The notes under the pieces are model-generated. The model saw nothing but the letters and a program-made list of their open reading frames with translations. It searched no databases and was not told the DNA's origin. Positions 1 to 8,089 of a stretch of DNA of 48,024 bases are shown here, one piece after another. Position 1 is the first letter of the stretch. Each line of letters opens with the position of its first letter. The stretch lies in assembly GCF_001667035.1 (NCBI RefSeq), contig NZ_LZIR01000073.1:1-48024 (forward strand), written 5' to 3'. Source of the stretch: Mycobacterium sp. 852002-51057_SCH5723018 (lineage in GTDB: Bacteria > Actinomycetota > Actinomycetes > Mycobacteriales > Mycobacteriaceae). The position numbers and the translations under genes were made by a program.

Positions 1-279
1 TTCGGCACCAAGGGCGGCGAGATCGAGATGAACGGGCAGCGGGTCGCCGTCCCCGTCTCGACGGACCAGATGAAGACGATCGCGCGGCTGTCGGGCGGGC
101 AGTCCTACACCGCCACGAACCTCAGCGAGCTCAACAAGAGCTACAACGCCATAGAGAACGACATCGGGTATCGCACGGTGCCCGGTCCCGGCAGCGCCGG
201 CTGGCTGCGCCTGGGCGTCGTCGCCGCCCTGATCGCCGCGGCGCTGGCCCTGCTGATCAACCGGCGCCTGCCGACCTGA
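1..279 (+). CDS. VWA-domain membrane protein, C-terminal part
   Basis: This gene enters from the left edge; only its last 92 residues are visible. They resemble the C-terminal end of the Rv1481-type VWA proteins: the end of the VWA fold, a linker containing NDIGYRTV, one hydrophobic helix of about 20 residues, and a short cytoplasmic tail ending NRRLPT. The protein at 284-1273 on the other strand has the same arrangement (IGYETVKGD, a helix, NRRLPA), so the two are paralogues facing each other. In the family, a membrane-anchored VWA domain acts with a MoxR-type AAA ATPase in protein-complex maturation. That role is inferred, because neither the ATPase nor the metal-binding motif lies in the visible part. 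Confidence 0.85.
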   Translation, partial: FGTKGGEIEMNGQRVAVPVSTDQMKTIARLSGGQSYTATNLSELNKSYNAIENDIGYRTVPGPGSAGWLRLGVVAALIAAALALLINRRLPT

Positions 280-304
280 ACGCTCAGGCGGGCAGCCTGC
301 GGTT
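259..304. terminator. Hairpin formed by the ends of two convergent genes
   Basis: Bases 259-279 and 284-304 pair at 16 of 21 positions around a 4-base loop (280-283). Each arm is the last seven codons, stop included, of one VWA gene. There is no T-run. It could act as a bidirectional transcription stop, but this is inferred from the sequence alone. Confidence 0.5.
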
Positions 305-1273
305 CAGGAACTCACCGGCCAGGACGGCGCCGGCCAGCAGCACCGCGCCCAGCAGCATCCAGGCGAGGCTGGCGTCGCCCTTCACGGTCTCGTAGCCGAT
401 CTGGCGCTGCAGCGTGGAATAGACGCCCTCGAGCGACTCCAGGCTGTCAGCGTGAAACGCCTGGCCGTCGGTGATCTTGGTGATTTCCTGCAGCGTCTGG
501 TCGTCGACGGGCACCGGAATGGTGGCGCCCTCGTACTCGACGGTGCCGTAGGGCGTGCCGAAGGAGATCGTCGAGATCTGCACCTCCTCGGCCTTGGCGG
601 CCCGGGCAGCGGTGAACGCGCCCTGCGGCGCGTTGGGGTCGAGCGGCACGTTTTCGCCGCCGTCGGACAAAAGCACTATGCGGGCGGGCGGCGGGGTGTC
701 GCCCCCGGCGACGGCCGTGGCGCTGACCGCGTGCAGGGCGGTGAAGATGGCCTCACCGGTGGCCGTGCCGTCGCCGAACTCCAGTTTCTTGAGCGCTTCC
801 AGCGTCGCCTGGTGCTGCGGCGTCGGTGGCACCAGCAGGTAGGGCGTCCCGGCGAACCCGACCAGCCCGAGGTTGATGCCGGGCGTCAGCTGGCTGGCGA
901 ACTGGCTGGCCGCCTGCTCGGCCGCTTTGAGCCGGTTGGGCTCGACATCGGTGGCCCGCATGGAGTTCGACATGTCGATGACCAGCACCACGCAGGCCCG
1001 GTTGCGCGGGATGCGCATGTCGTGCGTCGGGGTGGCCAGGGCGATGGTCAACAGGATCAGCGACAGCAGCGAGACCGCGATCGGGACATGCCGCCACAAC
1101 GACTGCGGCACCACCGAGTCGGTGTAGCGGTGCAGGCGGCGCCGGCGCCGGGCCTGCACCAGGACGTAGACCGCGAGCAGGGCCACCGGGATCAGGCCGA
1201 ACAACAGCAAGCCCGGGCGCTGGAAGCCGTACAGGGGGAGCGGGCCGATGCCGGGAAGCGACACAGACCTCAC
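284..1273 (-). CDS. VWA-domain membrane protein (BatA/Rv1481-like)
   Basis: A 329-residue membrane-anchored von Willebrand factor A protein. Visible parts: hydrophobic helices at about residues 22-40 and 63-80, a VWA domain from about residue 92 with the metal-ion motif DMSNS (D100, S102, S104), a second acidic loop LLSDGGE, and a C-terminal membrane helix near residues 305-323. Length and architecture match the Rv1481 family, which in other mycobacteria lies beside moxR1 and a DUF58 gene and is thought to help chaperone protein complexes. Here neither companion is present, only the convergent paralogue at 1-279. The ATG start leaves a short hydrophobic N-terminus as in the family. The function is inferred from the domain. 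Confidence 0.88.
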   Translation of the reverse strand: MRSVSLPGIGPLPLYGFQRPGLLLFGLIPVALLAVYVLVQARRRRRLHRYTDSVVPQSLWRHVPIAVSLLSLILLTIALATPTHDMRIPRNRACVVLVIDMSNSMRATDVEPNRLKAAEQAASQFASQLTPGINLGLVGFAGTPYLLVPPTPQHQATLEALKKLEFGDGTATGEAIFTALHAVSATAVAGGDTPPPARIVLLSDGGENVPLDPNAPQGAFTAARAAKAEEVQISTISFGTPYGTVEYEGATIPVPVDDQTLQEITKITDGQAFHADSLESLEGVYSTLQRQIGYETVKGDASLAWMLLGAVLLAGAVLAGEFLNRRLPA

Positions 1274-1343
1274 CTTCCCGTCCAGCCCTTGATGCTGCCC
1301 GCCAGTAAAGAGGAGTCTTGAAAGACCGTCAAACGCGCGGCGG

Positions 1344-2651
1344 CTACTCGCGCCGGAGCCGCCCGTCGACGAACTGCTCCAACCTTTCCCACTCCCGGAC
1401 CGCCGCGGCGTACGGGGGCGTGGGCTTGGCGATCGAGTCGGGCTCCAGCGCGTAGGCCACCAGCTTGCCCAGCGGCCGTCCCGTGTCGAGCGCCTTGTCG
1501 ACGGTGCTCTCCTCGGAGTAGTCCCCGATGTCGCGGAGCAGCTCGACGGCCAGGTCGAGTTGGTCGCGATCCACCGCGTCGGGCCCGTCGGCGAAGTCGT
1601 CGGCCAGCCCGCTGAGCACGTAGATGTTGTCGTCGGTGACCTCGACCGACAGGGAGCCGTCGGTGGCCGCGGTGCGGATGTCGTCGTAGGTGCTCAAATC
1701 GGCCAAGTCGTGGTCGTGCTCGTCGGCCAGGTAGCGCGCCAGCGCCCGCTCCGAACTGAACACGCTGATCCGCCCGTTGCGGCCCAGGAAGATTGGGCGA
1801 TCGTCCAGGTAGCAGCGCAGCGTGTAGAACGTGCCCGAACTCGTCATGATCCGAATCGGGTCGATGCCCACCTGAAGCCAGAAGTCCTCGTCGCCGCCCA
1901 GCACGACCATGTCGTCGGGGGCGGGGTCCACCTCCTCTTCTTCGGAGCCTTCGGCGGCGTCAGCGTCCTCGGCGTCCTCGGTTTCGTCCTCTTCGGATTC
2001 CTCCGAGGATTCCTCGACGGCGTCCTCGTCGGCCGGTTGCTCGTCCTCTTCGGGCTCCCCGTCGAGCTCCTCGGCGGCCGTGGCCGACAGCTTTTCGTCG
2101 ACCTCCGGGGTGCTGATGATGTCTTCGATCGCGCTGAGCACGTCGTCCCAGCTTCGGCCGATCACCTCGGCGATCGCGTTCCAGCGCTTCTGGCCCGCCT
2201 TGCCGGTGAAGTGGTCGATGCCGCCGGCGACCGTGCCCAGGTTCGGGTTGCCGTTGAAGAACTTCGACACCGCCGCCAGCTCGCACACCGATCCAACGGA
2301 CGACACGATCGCCAGCGCACCGGCCAGCGCGGCCACCGATTCCTCGGTCGGCTTCTCGGCCACCAGCTCCTCGACCGCCACCAGGTCGAACTGCCTGTCC
2401 TCGGCGGGTTCGAATCGGTGCGCGTGCGCCGAGGTGAGGTCCTTCCACCCCGGGTGGTCGACGAGGTCGTTGTCGGCATCGGACCGCACGAACGCGACCA
2501 GGTCCGCCACGGCCTCGAACGCGTACAGGTCCTCGTCCTTGCCCAGGAACGCCTCCCATTCGTCGCCGGCATCACGCCAGCGGGGTGCCCACACGGTGTA
2601 GCGGTCACCGGCGGACAGGCTCAGGCGGATGGGCACGAGGTCAGCAGCCAT
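1344..2651 (-). CDS. Conserved acidic protein (Rv3311-like)
   Basis: A 435-residue protein recognised by its place next to sapM and by similarity to Rv3311 of M. tuberculosis, a conserved protein of unknown function. The ATG at 2651 (MAADLVPIRL) is preferred; the open frame continues upstream only because it runs antisense through sapM. Residues about 196-245 are an extreme Glu/Asp/Ser low-complexity stretch that separates two apparently folded halves. The N-terminal half begins with a compact region rich in aromatic and acidic residues (VWAPRW, ALYAFEAV-type segments), and the C-terminal half contains FYTLRCYLDD and ARYLADEHDHDL. No signal peptide, membrane helix or catalytic motif is evident. 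No function is assigned. Confidence 0.85.
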   Translation of the reverse strand: MAADLVPIRLSLSAGDRYTVWAPRWRDAGDEWEAFLGKDEDLYAFEAVADLVAFVRSDADNDLVDHPGWKDLTSAHAHRFEPAEDRQFDLVAVEELVAEKPTEESVAALAGALAIVSSVGSVCELAAVSKFFNGNPNLGTVAGGIDHFTGKAGQKRWNAIAEVIGRSWDDVLSAIEDIISTPEVDEKLSATAAEELDGEPEEDEQPADEDAVEESSEESEEDETEDAEDADAAEGSEEEEVDPAPDDMVVLGGDEDFWLQVGIDPIRIMTSSGTFYTLRCYLDDRPIFLGRNGRISVFSSERALARYLADEHDHDLADLSTYDDIRTAATDGSLSVEVTDDNIYVLSGLADDFADGPDAVDRDQLDLAVELLRDIGDYSEESTVDKALDTGRPLGKLVAYALEPDSIAKPTPPYAAAVREWERLEQFVDGRLRRE

Positions 2652-2701
2652 GCGGCACACAATAGCGACGGGCGGGGAAGGCGCCCGGCCCGGCCAACCC
2701 G

Positions 2702-3610
2702 TCAGGCGGCCCAGATGGTGGCGATCGGCGCGGCACCGGCCGCGTAGCCCGTCTTCGGTAGCCCGTACATCTGCTCCAGCGTGGAAAGCACGCTGTAGTG
2801 GTTGATCTGCTCGTTGTAGGTCCCGGGCTGCACGTGCCCGCCGTAGATCACCGTCGGGATCTGGTTGCGCGGGCCGCCGTCGTCCTCGTCCCAGGTCACG
2901 ATGAGCAGGCTGTCGTTGGCGACCGCCCAGTTGGCGTACCCCGACAACTCGCGGCTCAGCCAGGCGTCGCCCTGCGCGATCGAGCCGTCGTGCATGTTGT
3001 CGTCGTTGTTGGGGATGACGAACGACACCGTGGGCAGGCTGGCGTAGTTGCCCATCGGGAAAGCCGAGAACGGCAGCGAGTTGGCCGGCGGGACGTTGGT
3101 GAAGTTGGCCCAGGGCACGTGCTTGCGCGCGTACTTGCCCGCGCTGCAGACCGGCGAGCCGACCGCGGGCAGGCCCTCGGCGTAGCCGGCGAACGTGTAG
3201 CCGGCGGCCAGCAATTCGGAGGCCAGGTTCGGGGTGGCGCCACCGTCGACCGGGCAGGCGTCCTTGGTGACCCCCAGCGTGCTGCCGGCGAACAGGGCCA
3301 GGTAATTCGGTTCGCTGGGATGCGTCTCGGCGAACGACTGGGCCATGTTTGCGCCGCCCGCGGCCAGCGCGTTGATGAAGGGCGTCGACTTGTTGCCGAT
3401 GATGTGGCCCTCGGACCGGTTCTCTTCGATCACGATCACGACGTGCGCGGGCCGGGGTAGCGCGGCCGCGGCCAGCTCCACCCGGGGCGCCAGGGGGGTG
3501 GCGACCAGCCCCGCCAGCGCGGCCGCCCCGATCAGCCGGAGACCTCGATATGCCCTGTCTAGCAACCCTCTTCGACGCCGCACGCGGGCAGCATATGGGC
3601 GGATCGGCAC
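2702..3610 (-). CDS. sapM: Secreted acid phosphatase SapM
   Basis: A 302-residue exported phosphatase closely resembling M. tuberculosis SapM (Rv3310), which removes phosphate from phosphatidylinositol 3-phosphate and other phosphoesters and interferes with phagosome maturation. The chosen start is GTG at 3610. A basic N-terminus (RVRRRRG) is followed by a hydrophobic export signal at about residues 26-48. The mature part carries the phosphoesterase-family motifs HVVIVIEENRS, THPSEPNYLALFAG, MHDGSIAQGD and VTWDEDDGG, which hold the metal- and phosphate-binding residues. It is divergent from upp, as in M. tuberculosis, with about 77 bases between them. The phagosomal role is known for the tuberculosis protein and is inferred here. 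Confidence 0.93.
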   Translation of the reverse strand: MPIRPYAARVRRRRGLLDRAYRGLRLIGAAALAGLVATPLAPRVELAAAALPRPAHVVIVIEENRSEGHIIGNKSTPFINALAAGGANMAQSFAETHPSEPNYLALFAGSTLGVTKDACPVDGGATPNLASELLAAGYTFAGYAEGLPAVGSPVCSAGKYARKHVPWANFTNVPPANSLPFSAFPMGNYASLPTVSFVIPNNDDNMHDGSIAQGDAWLSRELSGYANWAVANDSLLIVTWDEDDGGPRNQIPTVIYGGHVQPGTYNEQINHYSVLSTLEQMYGLPKTGYAAGAAPIATIWAA

Positions 3611-3669
3611 GGCGGCGGCGCCGACGCGAGCGTGTCAGCGCGACATTAACCAAATGAAGTCCCGATTGT

Positions 3670-3675
3670 TATATA
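3670..3675 (+). promoter_or_regulatory. Probable -10 element for upp
   Basis: TATATA lies 12 bases before the GTG of upp in the sapM-upp divergent gap. At normal spacing transcription would start about 6 bases before the start codon, giving a nearly leaderless message. This fits the absence of a ribosome binding site and the high share of leaderless genes in mycobacteria. No convincing -35 box was seen. Confidence 0.45.
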
Positions 3676-3687
3676 GGGTCAAACCCC

Positions 3688-4311
3688 GTGGAGGTGCGCG
3701 TCGTTGATCACCCGCTGGCGCTGGCCCGGCTAACGACGATGCGCGACGAGCGCACCGACAACGCCGGCTTTCGCGCGGCGTTGCGTGACGTGACCGCGAT
3801 GCTGGTGTACGAGGCGATCCGCAACGCCGCCCGCGAGACCTTCGCGATCCGCACGCCGCTGACCGAGACGCTCGGGGTGCGGATCGCCCACCCGCCCCTG
3901 CTGGTGCCGGTGCTGCGCGCCGGGCTGGGCATGGTGGACCAGGCGCTTTCGCTGTTGCCGCAGGCCCAAGTGGGATTCGTCGGCGTTGCCCGCGACGAGG
4001 AAACCCACCGGCCCGCCGGATATCTCGAGTCGCTGCCCGACGACCTGAGCGACCAGCCGGTGATGATTCTGGATCCCATGCTGGCCACTGGCGGGTCGAT
4101 GACGCACACCATCGACCTGCTGCACCGCCGCGGCGCCCGCGACATCACCGCGTTGTGTGCGGTTGCCGCACCGGAAGGCATTGCCGCACTTGAGAAAACG
4201 GCACCCGACGCGCGACTTTTCACCGTCGCCATCGACGACGGGCTCAACGAGATCGCCTACATCGTGCCGGGTCTCGGCGATGCCGGTGACCGTCAGTTCG
4301 GGCCGCGTTAG
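3688..4311 (+). CDS. upp: Uracil phosphoribosyltransferase
   Basis: A 207-residue enzyme converting uracil and PRPP to UMP in pyrimidine salvage. The family is recognised from the N-terminal [14 protein letters not shown], the [13 protein letters not shown] segment and the PRPP-binding signature [13 protein letters not shown] at about residues 127-139. The C-terminal [15 protein letters not shown] is the uracil-binding hood typical of Upp. The start is GTG at 3688, with a probable -10 element just upstream and no ribosome binding site. It is followed by, and convergent with, pmmB, an order shared with M. tuberculosis Rv3309c-Rv3308. Length is normal for the family. Confidence 0.96.
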   Translation: MEVRVVDHPLALARLTTMRDERTDNAGFRAALRDVTAMLVYEAIRNAARETFAIRTPLTETLGVRIAHPPLLVPVLRAGLGMVDQALSLLPQAQVGFVGVARDEETHRPAGYLESLPDDLSDQPVMILDPMLATGGSMTHTIDLLHRRGARDITALCAVAAPEGIAALEKTAPDARLFTVAIDDGLNEIAYIVPGLGDAGDRQFGPR

Positions 4312-4388
4312 CTGGCCGCGCTGGCCCGGTGACGATGCGCGCCGCGCAGTGGCGCGAGGAGAAACCGGGCAATCAGACCTGGACCTGC

Positions 4389-5972
4389 TCACCAGCCGCG
4401 CACTTCGGCGAGCAACTCGTCGCGCAGCGCGCCGGCCCGTTCCCGGGCATCGCGCAAATCCCCGGTCGGCGCGCAACGAATCTCCAAGTAGCACTTCAAC
4501 TTCGGCTCCGTCCCGGAGGGCCGCACCACCACCCGCGCCGACGCCCGGCCGTCGCCGGCGCTGAAGATCAGCGCGTCGCCGATGTCGGTGACGGTGGTGT
4601 CGAATCCGGCCAGCCGACTCGGCGGGTCGGCCCGCAGCCGGCGCATCAGTTCGGCGGCCTCGCCGGCGTCGGCGACGCGGCGCGACACCGCCGCGACGTC
4701 GTGCACGCCGTGGCGCCGGGCGAGGTCGTCCAGCGCGTCGGGCACCGATCGATCCTGCGCCTTGAGCGTCGCGACAAGGTCACACATCAGCACCGCGGCA
4801 CTGATGCCGTCCTTGTCGCGCACGGCGTCGGGGTCCACGCAGTGCCCGATCGCTTCCTCGTAGGCGTACACCAGCGTGCCGCCGGGCACCTCCGAGTCCG
4901 CGCGCGCCAGCCACTTGAAGCCGGTGCGGGTCTCCACGTGGGTCGCGCCGTAGCGCGCGGCGATCGCGGCCAGCATCCGCGACGACACCACCGTGCTGGC
5001 CACCACGGCGGTTTCGGGCGACGGCTCCCGGGACAGGATGTAATCGCCGAGCAGCCAACCGGTTTCGTCGCCGGACAGCATCCGCCATCCCGACGTGGTG
5101 GGTATGCCGACCGCGCATCGGTCCGCGTCGGGGTCCAGGGCGATCGCGACATCGGCCGAGACGTCCGCGGCAAGCACCAGCAATGCGTCGGCGGCGCCGG
5201 GCTCCTCGGGGTTCGGGAACGGCACGGTGGGGAAGTCGGGGTCGGGCGCGAACTGGGCCCCGACGGTGTGCACTTCGCGGAAGCCGGCCTGTTGCAGCAC
5301 GTCGACGGCGACCGCGCCGCCCACCCCGTGCAGCGGTGTCAGCACCACCCGCACCGACCCCGCGGAGCGGCGCACCGCCGCGGCGCGCCCGATATAGCGC
5401 TCGACCAGATCCGTGTCGGCGGGTGCGACGGGCTTGCGAGCGATCTCGTCGGCCGGCGGTGCCTCGGCCATCGCGGCCTCGATGTGGCGGTCGGTAGGGG
5501 AGACGATCTGGATGCCGCCGTCGAGATAGACCTTGTAGCCGTTGTCGGCGGGCGGGTTGTGGGAGGCCGTGATCTGTATGCCGGCGGCCGCGCCGGTGTG
5601 GCGCACCGCGAACGCCACCACCGGTGTGGGCATCGCGCCGGGCAGCAGCAGCACCGAAAACCCTTCGGCCGCAAGCACTTCGGCGGCCACGGTGGCGAAT
5701 ACGGCCGAGCCGTGCCGGGCGTCGCGCCCCACGATCACCCGCGAACCGGCCAGGCCACGGTCCCGCAGCACCCGGGCCACCGCCCACGTCGCGCGCGACA
5801 CCACCGCGACGTTCATCGCGTCCGGGCCGCCGCGCACCGGGCCGCGCAGCCCCGCGGTGCCGAACGTAAGAGGGCGGGCGAACCGCGCCGCCAGCTCGTC
5901 GGGACTGCACGCGGCGAGCTCGGCGGCCGTGTCGGCGTCGGGATCGTGGGCGATCCACTCCTCGGGCGTCAC
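4389..5972 (-). CDS. pmmB: Phosphomannomutase/phosphoglucomutase PmmB
   Basis: A 527-residue alpha-D-phosphohexomutase that moves phosphate between C1 and C6 of hexose phosphates. The phosphoserine loop TASHNP (residues 135-140, S137) and the metal loop DPDADR are present, as are FGTAGLRG near the N-terminus and the C-terminal phosphate-binding RPSGTEPKLK. The GTG at 5972 is preferred because it places the start 4 bases after the deoD stop (5977-5979). An upstream ATG at 6011 would overlap deoD by 35 bases. The pair deoD-pmmB is therefore probably one transcript, linking purine nucleoside phosphorolysis (ribose 1-phosphate) with sugar-phosphate isomerisation. Substrate preference cannot be read from the sequence. 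Confidence 0.94.
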   Translation of the reverse strand: MTPEEWIAHDPDADTAAELAACSPDELAARFARPLTFGTAGLRGPVRGGPDAMNVAVVSRATWAVARVLRDRGLAGSRVIVGRDARHGSAVFATVAAEVLAAEGFSVLLLPGAMPTPVVAFAVRHTGAAAGIQITASHNPPADNGYKVYLDGGIQIVSPTDRHIEAAMAEAPPADEIARKPVAPADTDLVERYIGRAAAVRRSAGSVRVVLTPLHGVGGAVAVDVLQQAGFREVHTVGAQFAPDPDFPTVPFPNPEEPGAADALLVLAADVSADVAIALDPDADRCAVGIPTTSGWRMLSGDETGWLLGDYILSREPSPETAVVASTVVSSRMLAAIAARYGATHVETRTGFKWLARADSEVPGGTLVYAYEEAIGHCVDPDAVRDKDGISAAVLMCDLVATLKAQDRSVPDALDDLARRHGVHDVAAVSRRVADAGEAAELMRRLRADPPSRLAGFDTTVTDIGDALIFSAGDGRASARVVVRPSGTEPKLKCYLEIRCAPTGDLRDARERAGALRDELLAEVRGW

Positions 5973-5976
5973 GTCG

Positions 5977-6771
5977 CTAGAGCCGGGCGATGATTCCGGC
6001 CAGCAGGGCACCCATCCGGCCCGCCGACGCGCCCCCCGCGGCGAGCACCTCGGCGTGGCTCAACGGATGTCCCGTGATCCCGGCCGCCAGGTTCGTCACC
6101 AGCGAAACGCCCAGCACCTCGGCGCCGGCCGCGCGGGCCGCGATCGTCTCGTGCACCGTCGACATGCCCACCAGGTCTGCGCCCAGCATCCGCAGCATCC
6201 GGACCTCCGCGGGCGTCTCGTAGTGCGGTCCGGGCAGGCCGGCGTAGACGCCTTCGGCGAGCTCCGGGTCGGATTGGCGCGCGAGCTCGCGCAGCCGCGG
6301 CGAGTAGGCGTCGGTCAGGTCGACGAACTGCGCGCCGACCAACGGCGACCGCGCGGTGAGGTTGAGGTGGTCGCTGATCAGCACCGGCTGGCCGACCGTC
6401 ATATCCGGCCGCAGCCCGCCCGCCGCGTTGGTCAGCACGACGGTGCGCACACCGGCCGCGCACGCCGCGCGTACCGGGTGCACCACGTGGCACAGGTCGT
6501 GCCCCTCGTAGGCGTGCACGCGGCCGACCAGCACCAGCACCCGGTGCTCGCCGATGCGTATCGACAACAGCTCACCGGTGTGCCCGACGGCGGTCGGCGG
6601 GGCGAAGCCGGGCAGTTCGGCCTGGGGCAGCGTGACGGTCGGGGAGCCCAGGGCCGCCACCGCGGGCGACCACCCCGACCCGAGGACGATGACGACGTCG
6701 TGCGCGTCGACCCCGGTGCGCTCGGCGATGGCCCGCGCCGCCTGCCGCGCGAGGTCGTCGGGTTCGCTCAC
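5977..6771 (-). CDS. deoD: Purine nucleoside phosphorylase
   Basis: A 264-residue trimeric-type purine nucleoside phosphorylase (M. tuberculosis Rv3307, DeoD/PunA). It cleaves inosine and guanosine with phosphate to free base and ribose 1-phosphate. Motifs include the phosphate loop VLGSGW, the active-site segment [19 protein letters not shown] and the purine-pocket GMSTVHETI. The ATG at 6771 gives the expected length. It lies immediately upstream of pmmB with a 4-base gap, consistent with co-transcription, and is divergent from amiB1 across about 120 bases. Confidence 0.95.
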   Translation of the reverse strand: MSEPDDLARQAARAIAERTGVDAHDVVIVLGSGWSPAVAALGSPTVTLPQAELPGFAPPTAVGHTGELLSIRIGEHRVLVLVGRVHAYEGHDLCHVVHPVRAACAAGVRTVVLTNAAGGLRPDMTVGQPVLISDHLNLTARSPLVGAQFVDLTDAYSPRLRELARQSDPELAEGVYAGLPGPHYETPAEVRMLRMLGADLVGMSTVHETIAARAAGAEVLGVSLVTNLAAGITGHPLSHAEVLAAGGASAGRMGALLAGIIARL

Positions 6772-6895
6772 ACTCCGCGAGCTTAACGACTGCTAGGGGC
6801 GGAAAGTCGCCGGGATGTTGCGCAACTCTCCAGCCGATCCCGACGCAGCCCCTTGGGGTGGCATGGGCGAATCCGCGCGGTGAGATACTGCGAGA

Positions 6896-8089
6896 ATGCC
6901 CGCAGCGACCGCATTGGACAACGTGGAGGAAGTCGTGCGGCGACGTGGCGCCGACCTGGTCGAGTTGTCCCATGCCATCCATGCCGAGCCCGAGCTGGCA
7001 TTCGCGGAGCATCGCAGCTGCGCCAAGGCGCAGGCGCTGGTGGCCGAGCGCGGATTCGAGGTCACCGCGCGGGCCGGTGGCCTGGACACCGCGTTCCGCG
7101 CCGACTTCGGCAGCGGGCCGCTGGTAGTCGGGATCTGCGCCGAGTACGACGCGCTGCCCGAGATCGGGCACGCCTGCGGCCACAACATCATCGCCGCGTC
7201 GGCTGTGGGCACCGCGCTGGCGCTCGCCGATGTGGCCGACGAGCTGGGGCTGACCGTCGCGCTGCTGGGAACCCCCGCCGAGGAGGCCGGCGGGGGCAAG
7301 GCGCTGCTGCTGGAGGCCGGCGCGTTCGACGACGTCGCGATGGCGGTGATGGTGCATCCCGGGCCGGCCGACATCGCCGGGGCGCGCTCGCTGGCATTGT
7401 CGGAAGTGGTGGTGAACTACCGCGGCAAGGAATCGCACGCCGCCGTCGCCCCCTACCTGGGCCTCAACGCCGCCGACGCGGTGACCGTCGCGCAGGTGGC
7501 GATCGGGTTGCTGCGGCAGCAACTGGCGCCGGGGCAAATGACACACGGCATCGTCACCAACGGCGGGCAGGCCGTCAACGTCATCCCCGGCCACGCGGCG
7601 TTGCAGTATGCGATCCGGGCGCTCGACTCGGATTCGCTGCGAGAGCTGGAGGGCAGGATGTTCGCGTGCTTTGCCGCGGGCGCGTTGGCCACCGGCTGCG
7701 AATACGAAATCGACCAGCCGGCGCCGCCGTACGCGGAACTCCACCCCGACCCCTGGCTGGCCGACATTTGCCGGGGCGAGATGCGCCGGCTCGGGCGCGA
7801 GCCGCTGGCGCCCGAATACGAGACGCGGCTTCCGATGGGCAGCACCGACATGGGCAACGTGACGAAGGTGCTGCCGGGGATTCACCCGGTGATCGCGGTC
7901 GACGCCGGCGGTGCCACCGTGCACCAGCGGGCCTTCGCCGCTGCCGCCGCCGGCCCCAGCGCCGACCGCGCCGTCGTCGACGGGGCAATCATGTTGGCGC
8001 GCACGGTCGTTCAGCTGGCGCAGGATCCCGGCCAACGCGACCGCGTGGTGGCCGCCCAGCAGCGCCGGCACAGCGAGGCACGCCCATGA
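6896..8089 (+). CDS. amiB1: M20-family amidohydrolase AmiB1
   Basis: A 397-residue zinc-dependent amidohydrolase of peptidase family M20 (aminoacylase/AbgB-like), matching M. tuberculosis Rv3306c. Metal-ligand motifs are CAEYDALPEIGHACGHN and GTPAEEAGGGKALL, and the dimerisation insert (NYRGKESHAA) is of normal size. The likely substrates are N-acyl amino acids or similar amides in the cytoplasm; the sequence does not identify which. The ATG at 6896 fits the family N-terminus. Its last four bases overlap the amiA1 start (ATGA), so the two are translationally coupled. Confidence 0.93.
   Translation: MPAATALDNVEEVVRRRGADLVELSHAIHAEPELAFAEHRSCAKAQALVAERGFEVTARAGGLDTAFRADFGSGPLVVGICAEYDALPEIGHACGHNIIAASAVGTALALADVADELGLTVALLGTPAEEAGGGKALLLEAGAFDDVAMAVMVHPGPADIAGARSLALSEVVVNYRGKESHAAVAPYLGLNAADAVTVAQVAIGLLRQQLAPGQMTHGIVTNGGQAVNVIPGHAALQYAIRALDSDSLRELEGRMFACFAAGALATGCEYEIDQPAPPYAELHPDPWLADICRGEMRRLGREPLAPEYETRLPMGSTDMGNVTKVLPGIHPVIAVDAGGATVHQRAFAAAAAGPSADRAVVDGAIMLARTVVQLAQDPGQRDRVVAAQQRRHSEARP

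Noticed and set aside
1344..3653. A 769-codon minus-strand frame covering the Rv3311-like gene and sapM
   Set aside because: It is a fusion of the real Rv3311-like gene with an out-of-frame read through sapM; the real start is the ATG at 2651.
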